NCBI GenBank assembly: GCA_964036195.1 | Contig: CAXIWS010000702.1 | Coordinates: 1-64,000 of the forward strand | DNA length: 64,000 nucleotides | Direction of reading: 5' to 3' | From: Sphaerolaimus hirsutus | Lineage: Eukaryota > Nematoda > Chromadorea > Monhysterida > Sphaerolaimidae | Shown here: positions 10,624 to 20,410 of the stretch, piece by piece | How positions within the stretch are numbered: position 1 is the stretch's first letter | How the letters are laid out: every line of letters begins with the position of its first letter | Translations under genes and position numbers: made by a program | The notes under the pieces: generated by a model | Databases searched by the model: none | The model's input: the letters and a program-made list of their open reading frames with translations, nothing else | What the model was told of the DNA's origin: nothing

Positions 10624-10850
10624 CACACACTAGTTGACGCCAAAATTAGCGTCAACTCAGAGTCAACTGGTCAAAAATTCAGTTGACTCTGAGCCATTTA
10701 CAATATGTATCCAAAAAATCCCCTTCTTTCATTCTACATCAATCGACTTCTCAATATTTCTTAATCAACACAGGTAAAAAATCAAAAATAGTTATACTTA
10801 AAAACAGTTGACTCTGAGTTGACGCTAATTTCGGCGTCAACCAGTGTGTG
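10624..10850. mobile_element. MITE with about 45-bp TIRs (GTTGACGC)
   Basis: The left arm CACACACTAGTTGACGCC is mirrored on the right, and the inner GCGTCAACTCAGAGTCAACT is also mirrored. A unique AT-rich loop of about 130 bp lies between. No convincing TSD was found. No coding capacity. Confidence 0.65.
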
Positions 10851-10937
10851 TAGCACCTAACGATATTTCGTTCTATCGTGTATTGTAGTTTGCATATTTT
10901 GTTCGCCTGGGTGGGGCCAAGGGATGTATGTCAGCTA

Positions 10938-11308
10938 GAGATGGAGTGGCGCCAAGGCGTTGCGCCAAATGATTTGGCGCCATGGCGCCATTGGTGCTTG
11001 GCGCCATTTTCTGTGGTGCCTGGCGCGCAATCTTAAAAGGGTGCCACCATTGTTTCAGGTTGAGTTGCGCAAAAGTGATAAAATTTTAAGAGAGCGGTGC
11101 ATTAAAAATCGATTTTATGACTGAAATTTGCTAAATTAGATATCGTTCTACCTATTCTTCAGGTATGTATCTGATGGACATTTGTGGGGATGTGATTGGT
11201 GCGGTGAAACTGTCGGAAAACTTAACCTGGCTTTTTTTCTGTGGTGCGCCTGGCGCCCTTTTTCCAAATGGCGCTCGGCGCCATTTTTCTGGCGCTTTTC
11301 CATCACTA
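10938..11308. mobile_element. GGCGCC-bearing TIR element (TAGAGATGGA ends)
   Basis: The left end is TAGAGATGGAGTGGCGCC and the right end GGCGCTTTTCCATCACTA, roughly inverted. GGCGCC-type repeats line both inner edges, and a unique core (about 11,040-11,240) lies between. Its left edge matches the repeat at 3692. The expected 8-bp TSD is not preserved. Confidence 0.5.
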
Positions 11309-11332
11309 GTGCGGACGTGTGCCGGTGCTCCT

Positions 11333-11396
11333 GTAACCCGGAGCGCATGTAACCCGGAGCGCATGTAACCCGGAGCGCATGTAACCCGGTGCGCAC
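11333..11396 (+). repeat. 16-bp minisatellite, four units
   Basis: Units GTAACCCGGAGCGCAT start at 11,333, 11,349, 11,365 and 11,381; the last is diverged (GTAACCCGGTGCGCAC). It directly precedes a CpG-rich stretch that may be the 5' end of a gene. Confidence 0.85.
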
Positions 11397-11436
11397 GCAG
11401 ACCAGCCACTCATCCGCCCGGCTGCCCTGCTGTGCC

Positions 11437-11481
11437 ATGGACCCGGCCGTGCCCGACGCGGGGCGGAGTCGCCTGCTCAGG
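11437..11481 (+). CDS. Candidate first coding exon of the F-box/LRR-like gene
   Basis: GCCATGG at 11,435 is a strong initiation context in a short CpG-rich island. The frame encodes MDPAVPDAGRSRLLR and reaches AGG|GTCGGT, a possible though weak splice donor in phase 0. The next supported exon on this strand (16,435) also begins in phase 0 and lacks an initiator, so this exon could supply the N-terminus. The intervening 5 kb is filled by nested transposons. There is no transcript evidence and the donor is not consensus, so the link is an inference. Confidence 0.35.
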
Positions 11482-12586
11482 GTCGGTTACCCGCACATTT
11501 CTGTCGCTGCTCTGCAAGTGCTTTGTTTTTACCCACTTGTTTGTGGGTGAATTCTGTTGTTTGTATGGCTCTGCTGCTCTATTCAAAGGTTCTGTGTGGC
11601 ATTTCTGAGTTGCATTATCGTTCGTTTTGGTTAAAGTGAGCGTGTGGCCCGTAGACTTTTCATATTGTCTAATTGCTGTCTAGCAAATGCACTGAACGCA
11701 GTGTTGATATGAGAAACAAGCCTGGAGTCCAAATGTAATATGTCATGCAAACACAACTGCTTAAACGGTTAAATATTTACACGTGAACTAACGATGGCAA
11801 AAAAAGATTCGAAAATATTTTCGAATTTTTTCGGAATTTTCGAATTTTTATTCCACCACTGGAAAAACACTTAAAATTTGATTTTTTTTTAAATTCGAAA
11901 ATTCATAAATTCGAAAATAGTTCTCGAATTTTTCAGGGAATTCAACGAAATAAAACACATTCTTAGGTTCTATGTGCTAAATCGATCGATAATTGATACG
12001 CGGTGCGTCTGGAAAAGTCTATCGAAACAGAAAAAAACGTCAATGAACGTTGAAATGGTATCCATGGCGGACACAGCGCTGGAATCGGGGAAGACATTTT
12101 AGGGGGTGGGTCCACCAAACTTTGTGTCGCCACATTCTGTTGCTGCACTCAACCAAATTGTTTCGTTTCCTTGAATCGTCCCCCAGTCCCAAGAAGGGGG
12201 GGGGTGTCTATTTATAAAAACGTGTTGATTTTACATGGCAGATCTAGCTATTTGACTTTGAAGCTTAATAACTCGGTCATTTCTTGGCCGATTTGGAATA
12301 CTCCAAATGATCTGCAGAACATGTAGATTCCATTTTTGAGGTTGGATTAGTGATGTATAAATTAATTATACAATTTGACCCAGTATTTAAATGTGTAAAA
12401 TAAATTTTTCTGAACATGCCATCATATACTTAATATAAATAAACTGGTGGCACATATAAATGAGAAAACAGGTACCTCATTTTTCACAACAATCTCACAG
12501 GGATACATGCAGCCCAATGTGGCTGCCATTTGTAGTGGGGGTGCCCACAACATTTGTCTACATATATGCCAAGTGGCACCCCATGG

Positions 12587-14090
12587 GCCAGATTTAATAC
12601 TCCCTACAGATTTGTAGGGTAGGGCAGACGGATTTAATACGCCCGACAGATTTTTTAAAGTTTAACCGCATCGACGCACATGCACCGAGAGCAAGGCGGT
12701 TCATAAAATACACGAAACTATCCCTTAAGGTCGCCGATATTGCAATATGACGGTTATCGCTTCGATTTTGGCTCGGAAATCACGATTTCGTCATTTCGTG
12801 GCCGTCTGCCAATTCGTTTTTTATTTTATTTTGTCGGGCAGGTTACTCGCAAAAGTTGCGCTTTTGTACGCTCATGCATGCATTTCTTTCTTGTCGCTGC
12901 CCTCATGGTTTCGGTTGCAGACAGTGAACACTAAAAAAGTGACCCCCTGACTACACAAAAGCGTGACCTATGCGTAGGGTTCAAACGATATATCGTATCG
13001 AATATCGAATATCGGATATCGACCATTTTTTAATATCGAATATCGAATATCGATATCGAAAATATTGAAAAAATATCAAATATCAAATATCGATATTGAA
13101 AATTTTGAAAAAATATCGAATATCGATATCGAATATCGACCATATTTTCGATATATCGAACCTGTATAATGTCCTTAATTAAGTTATTATTTTTGTTTTG
13201 AGATATTTGTGATTAATTTGATTTGCTTATAGTATCTAAGTTGATGAGTAAAAGTAAAGTATTTAATGTCATTTTTGTTGCAGTGCTTACTCCACATTTC
13301 TTGTATTTGCTTTGGCCACATACCTACTGAACTACCTAGCTCAAATTTGAAGCCAGAAAATGCTGATATGCTGCTTTTTCGCAACATGCCCTTAAACAAT
13401 TGGGTTATAAGTATGAATTGTAATATCTACCAATTTTTGTTTGTCTGATACAATTTGATTCATCATGTTTTTTCTTCGATTTTGTCATTCTGACCATTGT
13501 AAACCTTGTTAAAATCAATTGTACTTTTCAGTAAAGAGATAATCAACCATGTTTGCAACCATATGAAAATACAATATGCTGCTTGAAATATGCCTTGCTA
13601 TACCAAAAGCTAAATATTGAATATCAAAAATATTGAAATATCGATATCGAATATCGACCATTTTTTAGTATCGAATATCGAATATCGATATCGAGGGTCC
13701 ATATCGTATCGAATATCGATATCGAAAATTTTGAAAAAATATCGAATATCGATATCGAAAATTTTGAAAAAATATCAAATATCGAATATCGATATCGAAA
13801 AGTGATATCATTTGAACCCTACCTATGCGAGTAACCCGCCCGACAAAATAAAATAAAAAACGAATTGGCAGACGGCCAATAAATGACGAAATCGTGATTT
13901 CCGGGCCAAAATCGAAGTGATATACGTCATATTGCAATATCGGCAACCTTAAGGGATGGTTTCGTATATTTTACGAACCGCCTTGCTCTCGGTGCATGTG
14001 CGTCGATGCGGTTAAACTTTAAAAAATCTGTCGGGCATATTAAATCCGTCTGCCCTACCCTACAAATCTGTAGGGAGTATTAAATCTGGC
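12587..14090. mobile_element. Fold-back transposon with about 280-bp arms
   Basis: The left arm (12,587-about 12,860) and right arm (about 13,838-14,090) are near-perfect inverted complements, beginning GCCAGATTTAATACTCCCTA. The direct repeat CCCATGG flanks it at 12,580-12,586 and 14,091-14,097. The loop (about 110 bp) holds the hAT-like element at 12,975-13,821. The arms give short open frames that are artefacts of the inversion. Confidence 0.8.
12975..13821. mobile_element. hAT-like MITE carrying ATCGATATCGA satellite
   Basis: The ends are TAGGGTTCAAACGATAT and ATATCATTTGAACCCTA, with the exact 8-bp TSD CCTATGCG at 12,967-12,974 and 13,822-13,829. ATATCGAATATCG arrays flank a unique core (about 13,165-13,610) homologous to the core of 4736-5493. 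It is the innermost of a four-level nest. Confidence 0.92.
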
Positions 14091-15708
14091 CCCATGGCAC
14101 CCCCCTGTTTTGCTGCTACAGAATGATGAAGTTTTTTTGCCAATTTTTTCACAGAAAATATAAATGAGAATTTTCAAAAAACCACACAAAATATAGAAAG
14201 TGTGCAGCCATTTTTTGATTTGCTGACAACACAAGTGATGAATACACTTGTGTTGGTGCTTTTTCAAAAAATAAAACTCCTTGTGGCTTGCCAAAAGCCA
14301 TATTTTGACCCGCTGCTCATTTGTGGGTATATTTTGACACCCATTCCACTACCCCCACATAAATATGGCCCCCAATATGCTGACATGTACTTTGAAGCCA
14401 TCTCAACAATCATTTTGAACTTTGTGATAATCCAGATTGTGATTGTAATTGAAAAACCATGATTTTCAACTTTCTGGACATGACCTAGTTGTTTGTCTGG
14501 CCCATTCAAACTAGATATACGGCACATTGCCCATTGGCCCCCATAGATTTTTTACACATAATTAGTGCCCACATTGAATGAGCACAATTATTTTGTGATT
14601 TGTGTTGCGACATTGCAGGTGTCGGACGCGCTGTCACGCAAGTGCCCTCTTTACACAGGGCCGTTTTTATCATTTGCTATAAAAAATACTTGAGTGCTAA
14701 AATGGGGCCCAGGAGCAGCCATATGTTGCCCCTGACACCGAACAAGCCAATTCTGGCCCCCATGTGCTCCATGAATAGCTTGTGATAGTGGATTGTCCAT
14801 TTCTAAAACCTATGTTTTTCTCCAAAAATTTTTTTTCAGTTTGATCAACAACGCCATCATTGTGTGGGGATCCTGGGGGTTCTGAGGGGGTAGAAAAGTT
14901 GTGCATAATTTTTATCTACCAATGTTAAAAAACTTTTTAGTCTAACATGTGCAGAAAAATTTTTATTAAAAATTTAAATTTCATCAGGAACAAAAATTTG
15001 TATGGAATTCTCATTTATATTTTCCAAAAAAAATGTGAAAAAATTTCTTTTCTGCACCAAGGGTCGCCTGAGGTGTGTGCCCACTAGGGTATATTTACTA
15101 AATACTTGGGGGCACCCTCACACAAGATGAGAGCCTAACAGCTTGCATGTGGGATTTGTAAAATACAATTTAGTGATTTTCTCATTTATATTTTCCACCA
15201 GTTTACTGTATATCCTCAAATAAGTCCCCTGGGGGGGTATTTGTTGTCAGTGATTTTTGAGGGGACTTATTCGAGGGTGAGTTATTTGGATCAGACTTAT
15301 TGAAGGATTTATGGTGAATATATAGATGTAAATGTACAACAGAATGGAATGACACAAAAGTAAGGTGGACCCCCACCCCCATAACAGCCACCCACAATTC
15401 CAGCTATGGGTGGACCCGGTCACATTGAGCAATGTGCAGGGATGCACCAAGCACCCATAACTATTTCAACATAACTACTTAACAGCTCAAAGCTCTTAAT
15501 TCAATATCTTTGCAAAAAATTCGAAAAGTATGTAAAAAAATTCGAAACTACCCAAAAAATTTGAAAATTGCCCAAAAAAATTCAAAAATTTGAAAATTCA
15601 TTTTGGAAAAAAAAACACTTAAAAATTTAAATACTTTTTTTCGGAGGGTTTGCCATCGTTAATGCGAACAGAGACGTTAAAATTACTGAACTTTTTCAAT
15701 GTATGTGC

Positions 15709-15847
15709 ACCATATTTCCTCGAAATAACCTCCTCAAAATGGACACTATGAATTCATAAACCTCAAAATACCCCCCTCGTTCAACCTCCCGTCAACTTCT
15801 CACTCTGAAACAGTCACCCCCTGGGGGCATTTCGAGGAAATACTGTA
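15709..15847. mobile_element. Short TIR element of the TTTCCTCGAAATA type
   Basis: The left side CATATTTCCTCGAAATAAC and right side GCATTTCGAGGAAATACTG are inverted and close together, with C-rich runs between. It is a diverged, short relative of the G-run TA-MITEs. A similar remnant (TATATCCTCAAATAAGTCCC) lies near 15,208-15,290. Confidence 0.5.
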
Positions 15848-15925
15848 CATGTGTACGTTGCAAATGTACGCCTACAGGCACGTACCAGTACATATATATG
15901 TATTTACAAAGTACTTGAGTGTATG

Positions 15926-16353
15926 CAGGGCAGTATCCAGGGGGGGGGGGGGCAGGGAGCTCCCCCTTCCCGGGGCGAGACCAGAAAGTGGCCGGAAAAT
16001 GCGATTTTTTAATGTCAGCGTAAAAAAATTTGCGCGCAAACGCGAATTTTTCACCACACATGATGTATTATCATCAAATCATCATCATGTGCCCTAAAAT
16101 CGTTAAAAAAATATACTCAATGGTGTGCTTTTTGCTGTTATTGTATGTATATTTATCTACATATACTGCGTTCCATGGTGCTGGCGCTAACGCCGATGGC
16201 GCCATGGCGTGGCGCCTACTAATGGCGCCAGCGCCATGGCCCCATTCCGCCATTTTGTAGGTAAAATTTGGGGGGGGGGGCTGAGCCGGCCGTTCGCCGG
16301 CCTCCGTAAACAAGCAGCCCCCCCCCCGCTCAAAAATCCTGGATACGTTCCTG
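15926..16353. mobile_element. hAT-like MITE (CAGGGCAGTATCCAGG ends)
   Basis: The ends CAGGGCAGTATCCAGG and CCTGGATACGTTCCTG are inverted. The flanks AGTGTATG and ATTATATG match at 6 of 8. The interior has G/C runs and a GGCGCC block (16,175-16,250). Same family as 7630-7966 and 8003-8400, but older. It ends about 80 bp upstream of the exon at 16,435. Confidence 0.7.
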
Positions 16354-16434
16354 ATTATATGTATTTTTCAATTACCTCTAAGTATGTTTTAACAACTGTG
16401 CATTGGAAGAGCCCAAAGCCCATTATTTATTTAG

Positions 16435-16716
16435 GCATTTATGGTTCCACGGGATATAGTGTTCTACCACTCGCAGCTGGTGGAGTCGCCCACAAGTGTG
16501 CCGCACGTGCTGGAGGCGATTCTACTGTGCGCGTGCCCCGCCCCCCAACAGCTGTGCGCGCTGGTGGCGCCCCTGTGCTCGCGGCTGCGCACCTTCGTGT
16601 ACTCCGAGCCGAGGCTGTGGCGTCAACTGGCAGTTAACGGTTCTCGAAATGGTTATCGAAGGAAGAGCTTTGAAAGCAACATTGATGCATTGGGCCACTT
16701 GTTCCAGCAGCCGAAG
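16435..16716 (+). CDS. F-box-like exon of host gene, left copy
   Basis: The exon begins after TATTTATTTAG and ends at CCGAAG|GTTTGA, both GT-AG compatible, with both boundaries in phase 0. It encodes 94 residues containing VPRDIVFYHSQL, then ACPAPQQLCALVAPLCSRLRTFVYSEPRLWRQL. The pattern (PxxI/V start, C-R pair, closing LWRQL) resembles an F-box, the module that links substrate receptors to SCF ubiquitin ligases. An inverted second copy at 62,167-62,436 has identical boundaries and differs by a 12-bp in-frame indel, which argues for coding constraint. No initiator is present, so an upstream exon (possibly 11,437) is needed. F-box identity is by pattern only. Confidence 0.7.
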
Positions 16717-16996
16717 GTTTGAGGGGGACATTTTGCGAGTGTCTGTGTCTGACTTTAAAATGTGGTTATATTGCCAAATAAGTCCTTGCCAAATGATATG
16801 TGTGCCCCTGCTCACTCTGGTTTTATTTCGTGACAAATTTCGCACTCGACCGTGGTCCTTAAACCCAGTTGCACATAAATACAACCCGCATCTAAGAATG
16901 TATTTCGAGTTATCCCAATATATGCACAAAATGTTTCTCTCACAATCTGCAAATGATTGAATATTCGCAATTTATCGATTGTCATTTTGAACGCAG

Positions 16997-17354
16997 GTGT
17001 GCACAGGGCTGCGGCAATTGAAGTTGGAAAATGTTTCGACGGAAACAAGTCACATGCCGAGGGTCTTTTTCGCCCACCCACTTCCCAACCTGACCGAGCT
17101 GCAGCTGGAAGATTGCCAAATTGGCTGGGACATGTGGCTGTCGCTGGCCGGGGCAACTCCGCACTTGCAGCAGATCACATTGTATTATCTCACACTTGAT
17201 CGCTATGAAAGGTCGTCTGAAGAAGTCCCAGAGAGTGGTCGCTTTTGGCCTGCATTGACAACTGCAAAAATGAGATGCCATGTGGATTTTATGTTGTTTG
17301 TGCTGCGGCAGAGTTGCTCACTGGAAATTTCTGAAATTGTATTTTTACCAGATA
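16997..17354 (+). CDS. Leucine-rich-repeat-like exon of host gene, left copy
   Basis: It follows a 280-bp intron (16,717-16,996) ending in AACGCAG and ends at GATA|GTGAGA, a good donor. It continues the preceding exon in phase 0 as VCTGLRQLKLENV. Two leucine-rich motifs follow: LPNLTELQLEDCQIG and TPHLQQITLYYLTL. An F-box plus LRR order is typical of FBXL substrate receptors. The copy at 61,526-61,886 is 3 bp longer but also open. The exon ends in phase 1, so at least one more exon is expected; none is recognisable before the fold-back element at 17,572. Confidence 0.7.
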
Positions 17355-17571
17355 GTGAGAGGTCTGTTCTTTTACTCGGGCGTTTTGTTTTTCATTAGCG
17401 CAGTTTGTATTTCTTGAAGCTTTTTTGGCACTGCGCCATATCGCCATTAGTGTTTGGCGCTCGTGTTGGTGCAATTCCACTCAGGTACACATTACCATTG
17501 GAGGTTGCTTCCATTGTTTTTGAAACAATGTTGGTGTAAAAGCTTCCATTTGTTCATGTTATTGTGTAATA

Positions 17572-19046
17572 AACACCTTCCCGATCAAGTCCGGCCGCCT
17601 ATTTTTTTTTCACTTCGCAGGCCATATCTCCGGTTGCCGGAGGGGTGGAAAACTAAAACTTGGGTGGTATATAGGCGCAACCCCCCACTACCCCACATGA
17701 ATAAATGGGGCAGCGGCGACTCACTATAGAGGGGGTCGCCATATATGTGAAAAAAGTTTGCAGCGTTTTCACTGTCCCGCACAGGTCCGGCCCCCGGTTG
17801 ATTTCTTACACTGCGGGTCCCGTATCTCCAGCTGTGGGAGGGGTATAGATCTAAAATTTTTGGGGATGTGTCGCCAACACCCCTCCCCTACTATACACTG
17901 GCCAGGCGGTTTTTGGCAACTCACCACAGTGTGGGGTGCAAAGTTTAAAATTTATTAAAATGTTACTGTCCCACACAAGTCCAGCATCCAATTGAATTTC
18001 AAAAAATGGACACTTTTGTGTTGTTTTAACACTAATGTGGTTGACAATGTGAAATAAGCATGAAATATCCTCTAAAAAATATCTTATCCGACCTCAAACT
18101 GGCCACCACATGAACCCCTTCCCCCAAGTGGGTGACAAAAAAATCACTTTTTACAACTTTTTTATTAGACACTTGAACTGCTGGTTTACAATGATTTATA
18201 GAGGAGGGTTAAAGGTTTCAAATTGTGTAAAAAACCTTACCTCAAAAATGCCTTCATAAGAAAATTTGCTGGGGGTGAATTTCAAATTGTAAAAATGACA
18301 TCATTGCAGGAACAAAAATAGGCAAAATTCACAATTTGAAATTCACCCCCGGCAAATTTTCTTATGAAGGCATTTTTGAGGTAAGGTTTTTTACACAATT
18401 TGAAACCTTTAACCCTCCTCTATAAATCATTGTAAACCAGCAGTTCAAGTGTCTGATGAAAAAGTTGTAAAAAGTGATTTTTTTGCCACCCACTTGGGGG
18501 GAGGGGTTCATGTGGTGGGCAGTTTTAGGTTGGATAAGATATTTTTTAGAGGATATTTCATGTTTATTTCACATTGTCAACCACATTAGTGTTAAAACAA
18601 CACAAAAGTGTCCATTTTTTGAAATTCAATTGGATGCTGTACTTGTGTGGGACAGTAACATTTTTATAAATTTTAAACTTTGCACCCCACACTGTGGTGA
18701 GTTGCCAAAGACCGCCTGGCCAGTGTATAGTAGGGGAGGGGTGTTGGCGACACATCCCCAAACTTTTAGATTCATACCCTTCTTACAGGTGGAGGTACGG
18801 CACCCGCAGTGAAAGAAATCAGTGGGGGCCGGACCTGTGTGGGACACTAAAAAAGCTGCAAATTTTTTTTGCACTCGGCGACCCACCCTGTAGGGGGTCG
18901 CCGCAACCCCTTCAATTCATGCGAAGTAGAGGGGGGTTGCGCCAATATCTACCCCAAGTTTCAGCTTCTGGCGCGTCCTAGAACAGGAGATAGGACGTCA
19001 GAAGTAAAATAAAAAATGGGGGGCCGGACTTGATCGGGAAGGTGTT
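17572..19046. mobile_element. Full-length hairpin (fold-back) transposon, TA target
   Basis: The ends AACACCTTCCCGATCAAGTC and GACTTGATCGGGAAGGTGTT are inverted, with TA on both sides. Almost the entire 1475 bp is one long inverted repeat: for example, the segment around 18,160-18,290 is mirrored at 18,330-18,470, and 17,820-18,060 at 18,540-18,780. The loop near 18,290-18,325 is only a few tens of bases. The right arm of the large duplication keeps an unoccupied site near 61,305-61,312. No transposase. Sister copy at 20,411-21,770. Confidence 0.88.
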
Positions 19047-19204
19047 TATGTGTCATATGCTAGTGTGGTATAAAATATTTGGTCCACTTTGGGAATCAGT
19101 TAGATAGTAAATCGCTTGGCGGAAACTCTCAGTGCATCCAATCTCTCAGCGCATCCAAACTCTCAGCGCATCCAAACTCCCAGCGCACGCATGCATCCTG
19201 TGGT

Positions 19205-20283
19205 TAGGGTTCAAACGGGATTGACTTTTCGGGATCGGGATCGGGATTCACTTTTCGAGATTTCGGGATCGGGATCGGGATCGGGATTGGGGTTTCGGGA
19301 TCGGGATCGGGATTGGTTTTTTGAGATTTCGGGATCGGGATCGGGATTGGCCGGGATTGGGGTCACGGGATCGGGATCGGGATTGGGATAGGCATTTTTC
19401 TGGGATCGGGATTGGGTTCTAGGGATAGAGATTTCGGCCATTTTTCTGGCATTCACAGTTGTTCATAAAGGTCTCAAAACACTGTTGGATGCCAGAAAAG
19501 TGGCATAAAATTGACGCTGGGGGTTTGCATCCACTTTTTCGCATGCAAAAACGTCATTATTTCACTTTTTATAATTTCCACTAATTTTTCCGGGATCGGG
19601 ATCCCGGACTTGGGAGTTTCTCGGGATCGGGATCGGGATTTGAAAATTTTCGGGATCGGGATCGGGATTGGTATTTTTGAGATTTCGGGATCGGGATCGG
19701 GATCGGGATTGGGGTTTCGGGATCGGGATCGGGATTCACTTTTCGAGATTTCGGGATCGGGATCGGGATCGGGATTGGGGTTTCGGGATCGGGATTGGTT
19801 TTTTGAGATTTCGGGATCGGGATCGGGATTGGCCGGGATTGGGGTCACGGGATCGGGATCGGGATTGGGATAGGCATTTTTCTGGGATCGGGATTGGGTT
19901 CTAGGGATAGAGATTTCGGCCATTTTTCTGGCATTCACAGTTGTTCATAAAGGTCTCAAAACACTGTTGGATGCCAGAAAAGTGGCATAAAATTGACGCT
20001 GGGGGTTTGCATCCACTTTTTCGCATGCAAAAACGTCATTATTTCACTTTTTATAATTTCCACTAATTTTTCCGGGATCGGGATCCCGGACTTGGGAGTT
20101 TCTCGGGATCGGGATCGGGATTTGAAAATTTTCGGGATCGGGATCGGGATCGGGATTGGTATTTTTGAGATTTCGGGATCGGGATCGGGATCGGGATTGG
20201 GGTTTCGGGATCGGGATCGGGACTGATAAATCCTGGAATTTCACAGGATCCGTGATCGGGATCGGGATCCCGTTTGAACCCTA
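19205..20283. mobile_element. hAT-like MITE carrying GGGATCGGGAT satellite
   Basis: The ends are TAGGGTTCAAACGGGATTG and CCCGTTTGAACCCTA, with the exact 8-bp TSD CCTGTGGT at 19,197-19,204 and 20,284-20,291. The uninterrupted target occurs once in the right arm at 61,166-61,173. The interior is GGGATCGGGAT arrays around a unique core; core plus arrays are tandemly duplicated with a 482-bp period (GCATTCACAG at 19,449 and 19,931). Open frames reading SGSGSG or RDRDRD are artefacts. Confidence 0.95.
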
Positions 20284-20410
20284 CCTGTGGTGCCTCACCT
20301 CTGCACCGCTAGGCGTCTCTTGACCAATTATGCCGCACTTCCAGCCGTTGAATCACTCAGGCAACCCCCACAGTACCCACCAATGTTATCCAAACATTGT
20401 GCACATTATA

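Larger units (their letters stand above)
12442..15203. mobile_element. TIR element with TA flanks (AACTGGTGG ends)
   Basis: The left end AACTGGTGGCACATATAAAT and the right end ATTTATATTTTCCACCAGTT are inverted over about 25 bp, with TA on each outer side. The body of about 2.8 kb has no recognisable gene; short open frames near 14,200-14,790 look random. The fold-back at 12,587-14,090 is nested inside, leaving only about 1.25 kb of its own sequence. Confidence 0.6.
11789..15661. mobile_element. Outer hAT-like element (TAACGATGGCAAA ends), host of a nest
   Basis: The left end TAACGATGGCAAAAAAAG and the right end GGGTTTGCCATCGTTA are inverted. The flanks ACGTGAAC (11,781-11,788) and ATGCGAAC (15,662-15,669) match at 6 of 8 bases, consistent with a decayed 8-bp TSD. 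Inside each end is AT-rich DNA with ATTCGAAAAT-type repeats. The related end GGGTTTGCCATCGTTA recurs near 63,796. It contains the element at 12,442-15,203. No transposase seen. Confidence 0.6.

Noticed and set aside
12740..13946. Mirror-image open frames at about 12,740-12,950 and 13,665-13,946
   Set aside because: They are the two arms of the fold-back at 12,587-14,090 translated on opposite strands.
14600..14680. Possible tiny exon after GACATTGCAG
   Set aside because: Lies inside a TIR element, has no donor and stops within a few dozen codons.
19116..20226. Open frames reading SGSGSG or RDRDRD, up to 154 codons
   Set aside because: Translation of GGGATCGGGAT arrays inside a hAT-like MITE; open on both strands with the same periodicity.
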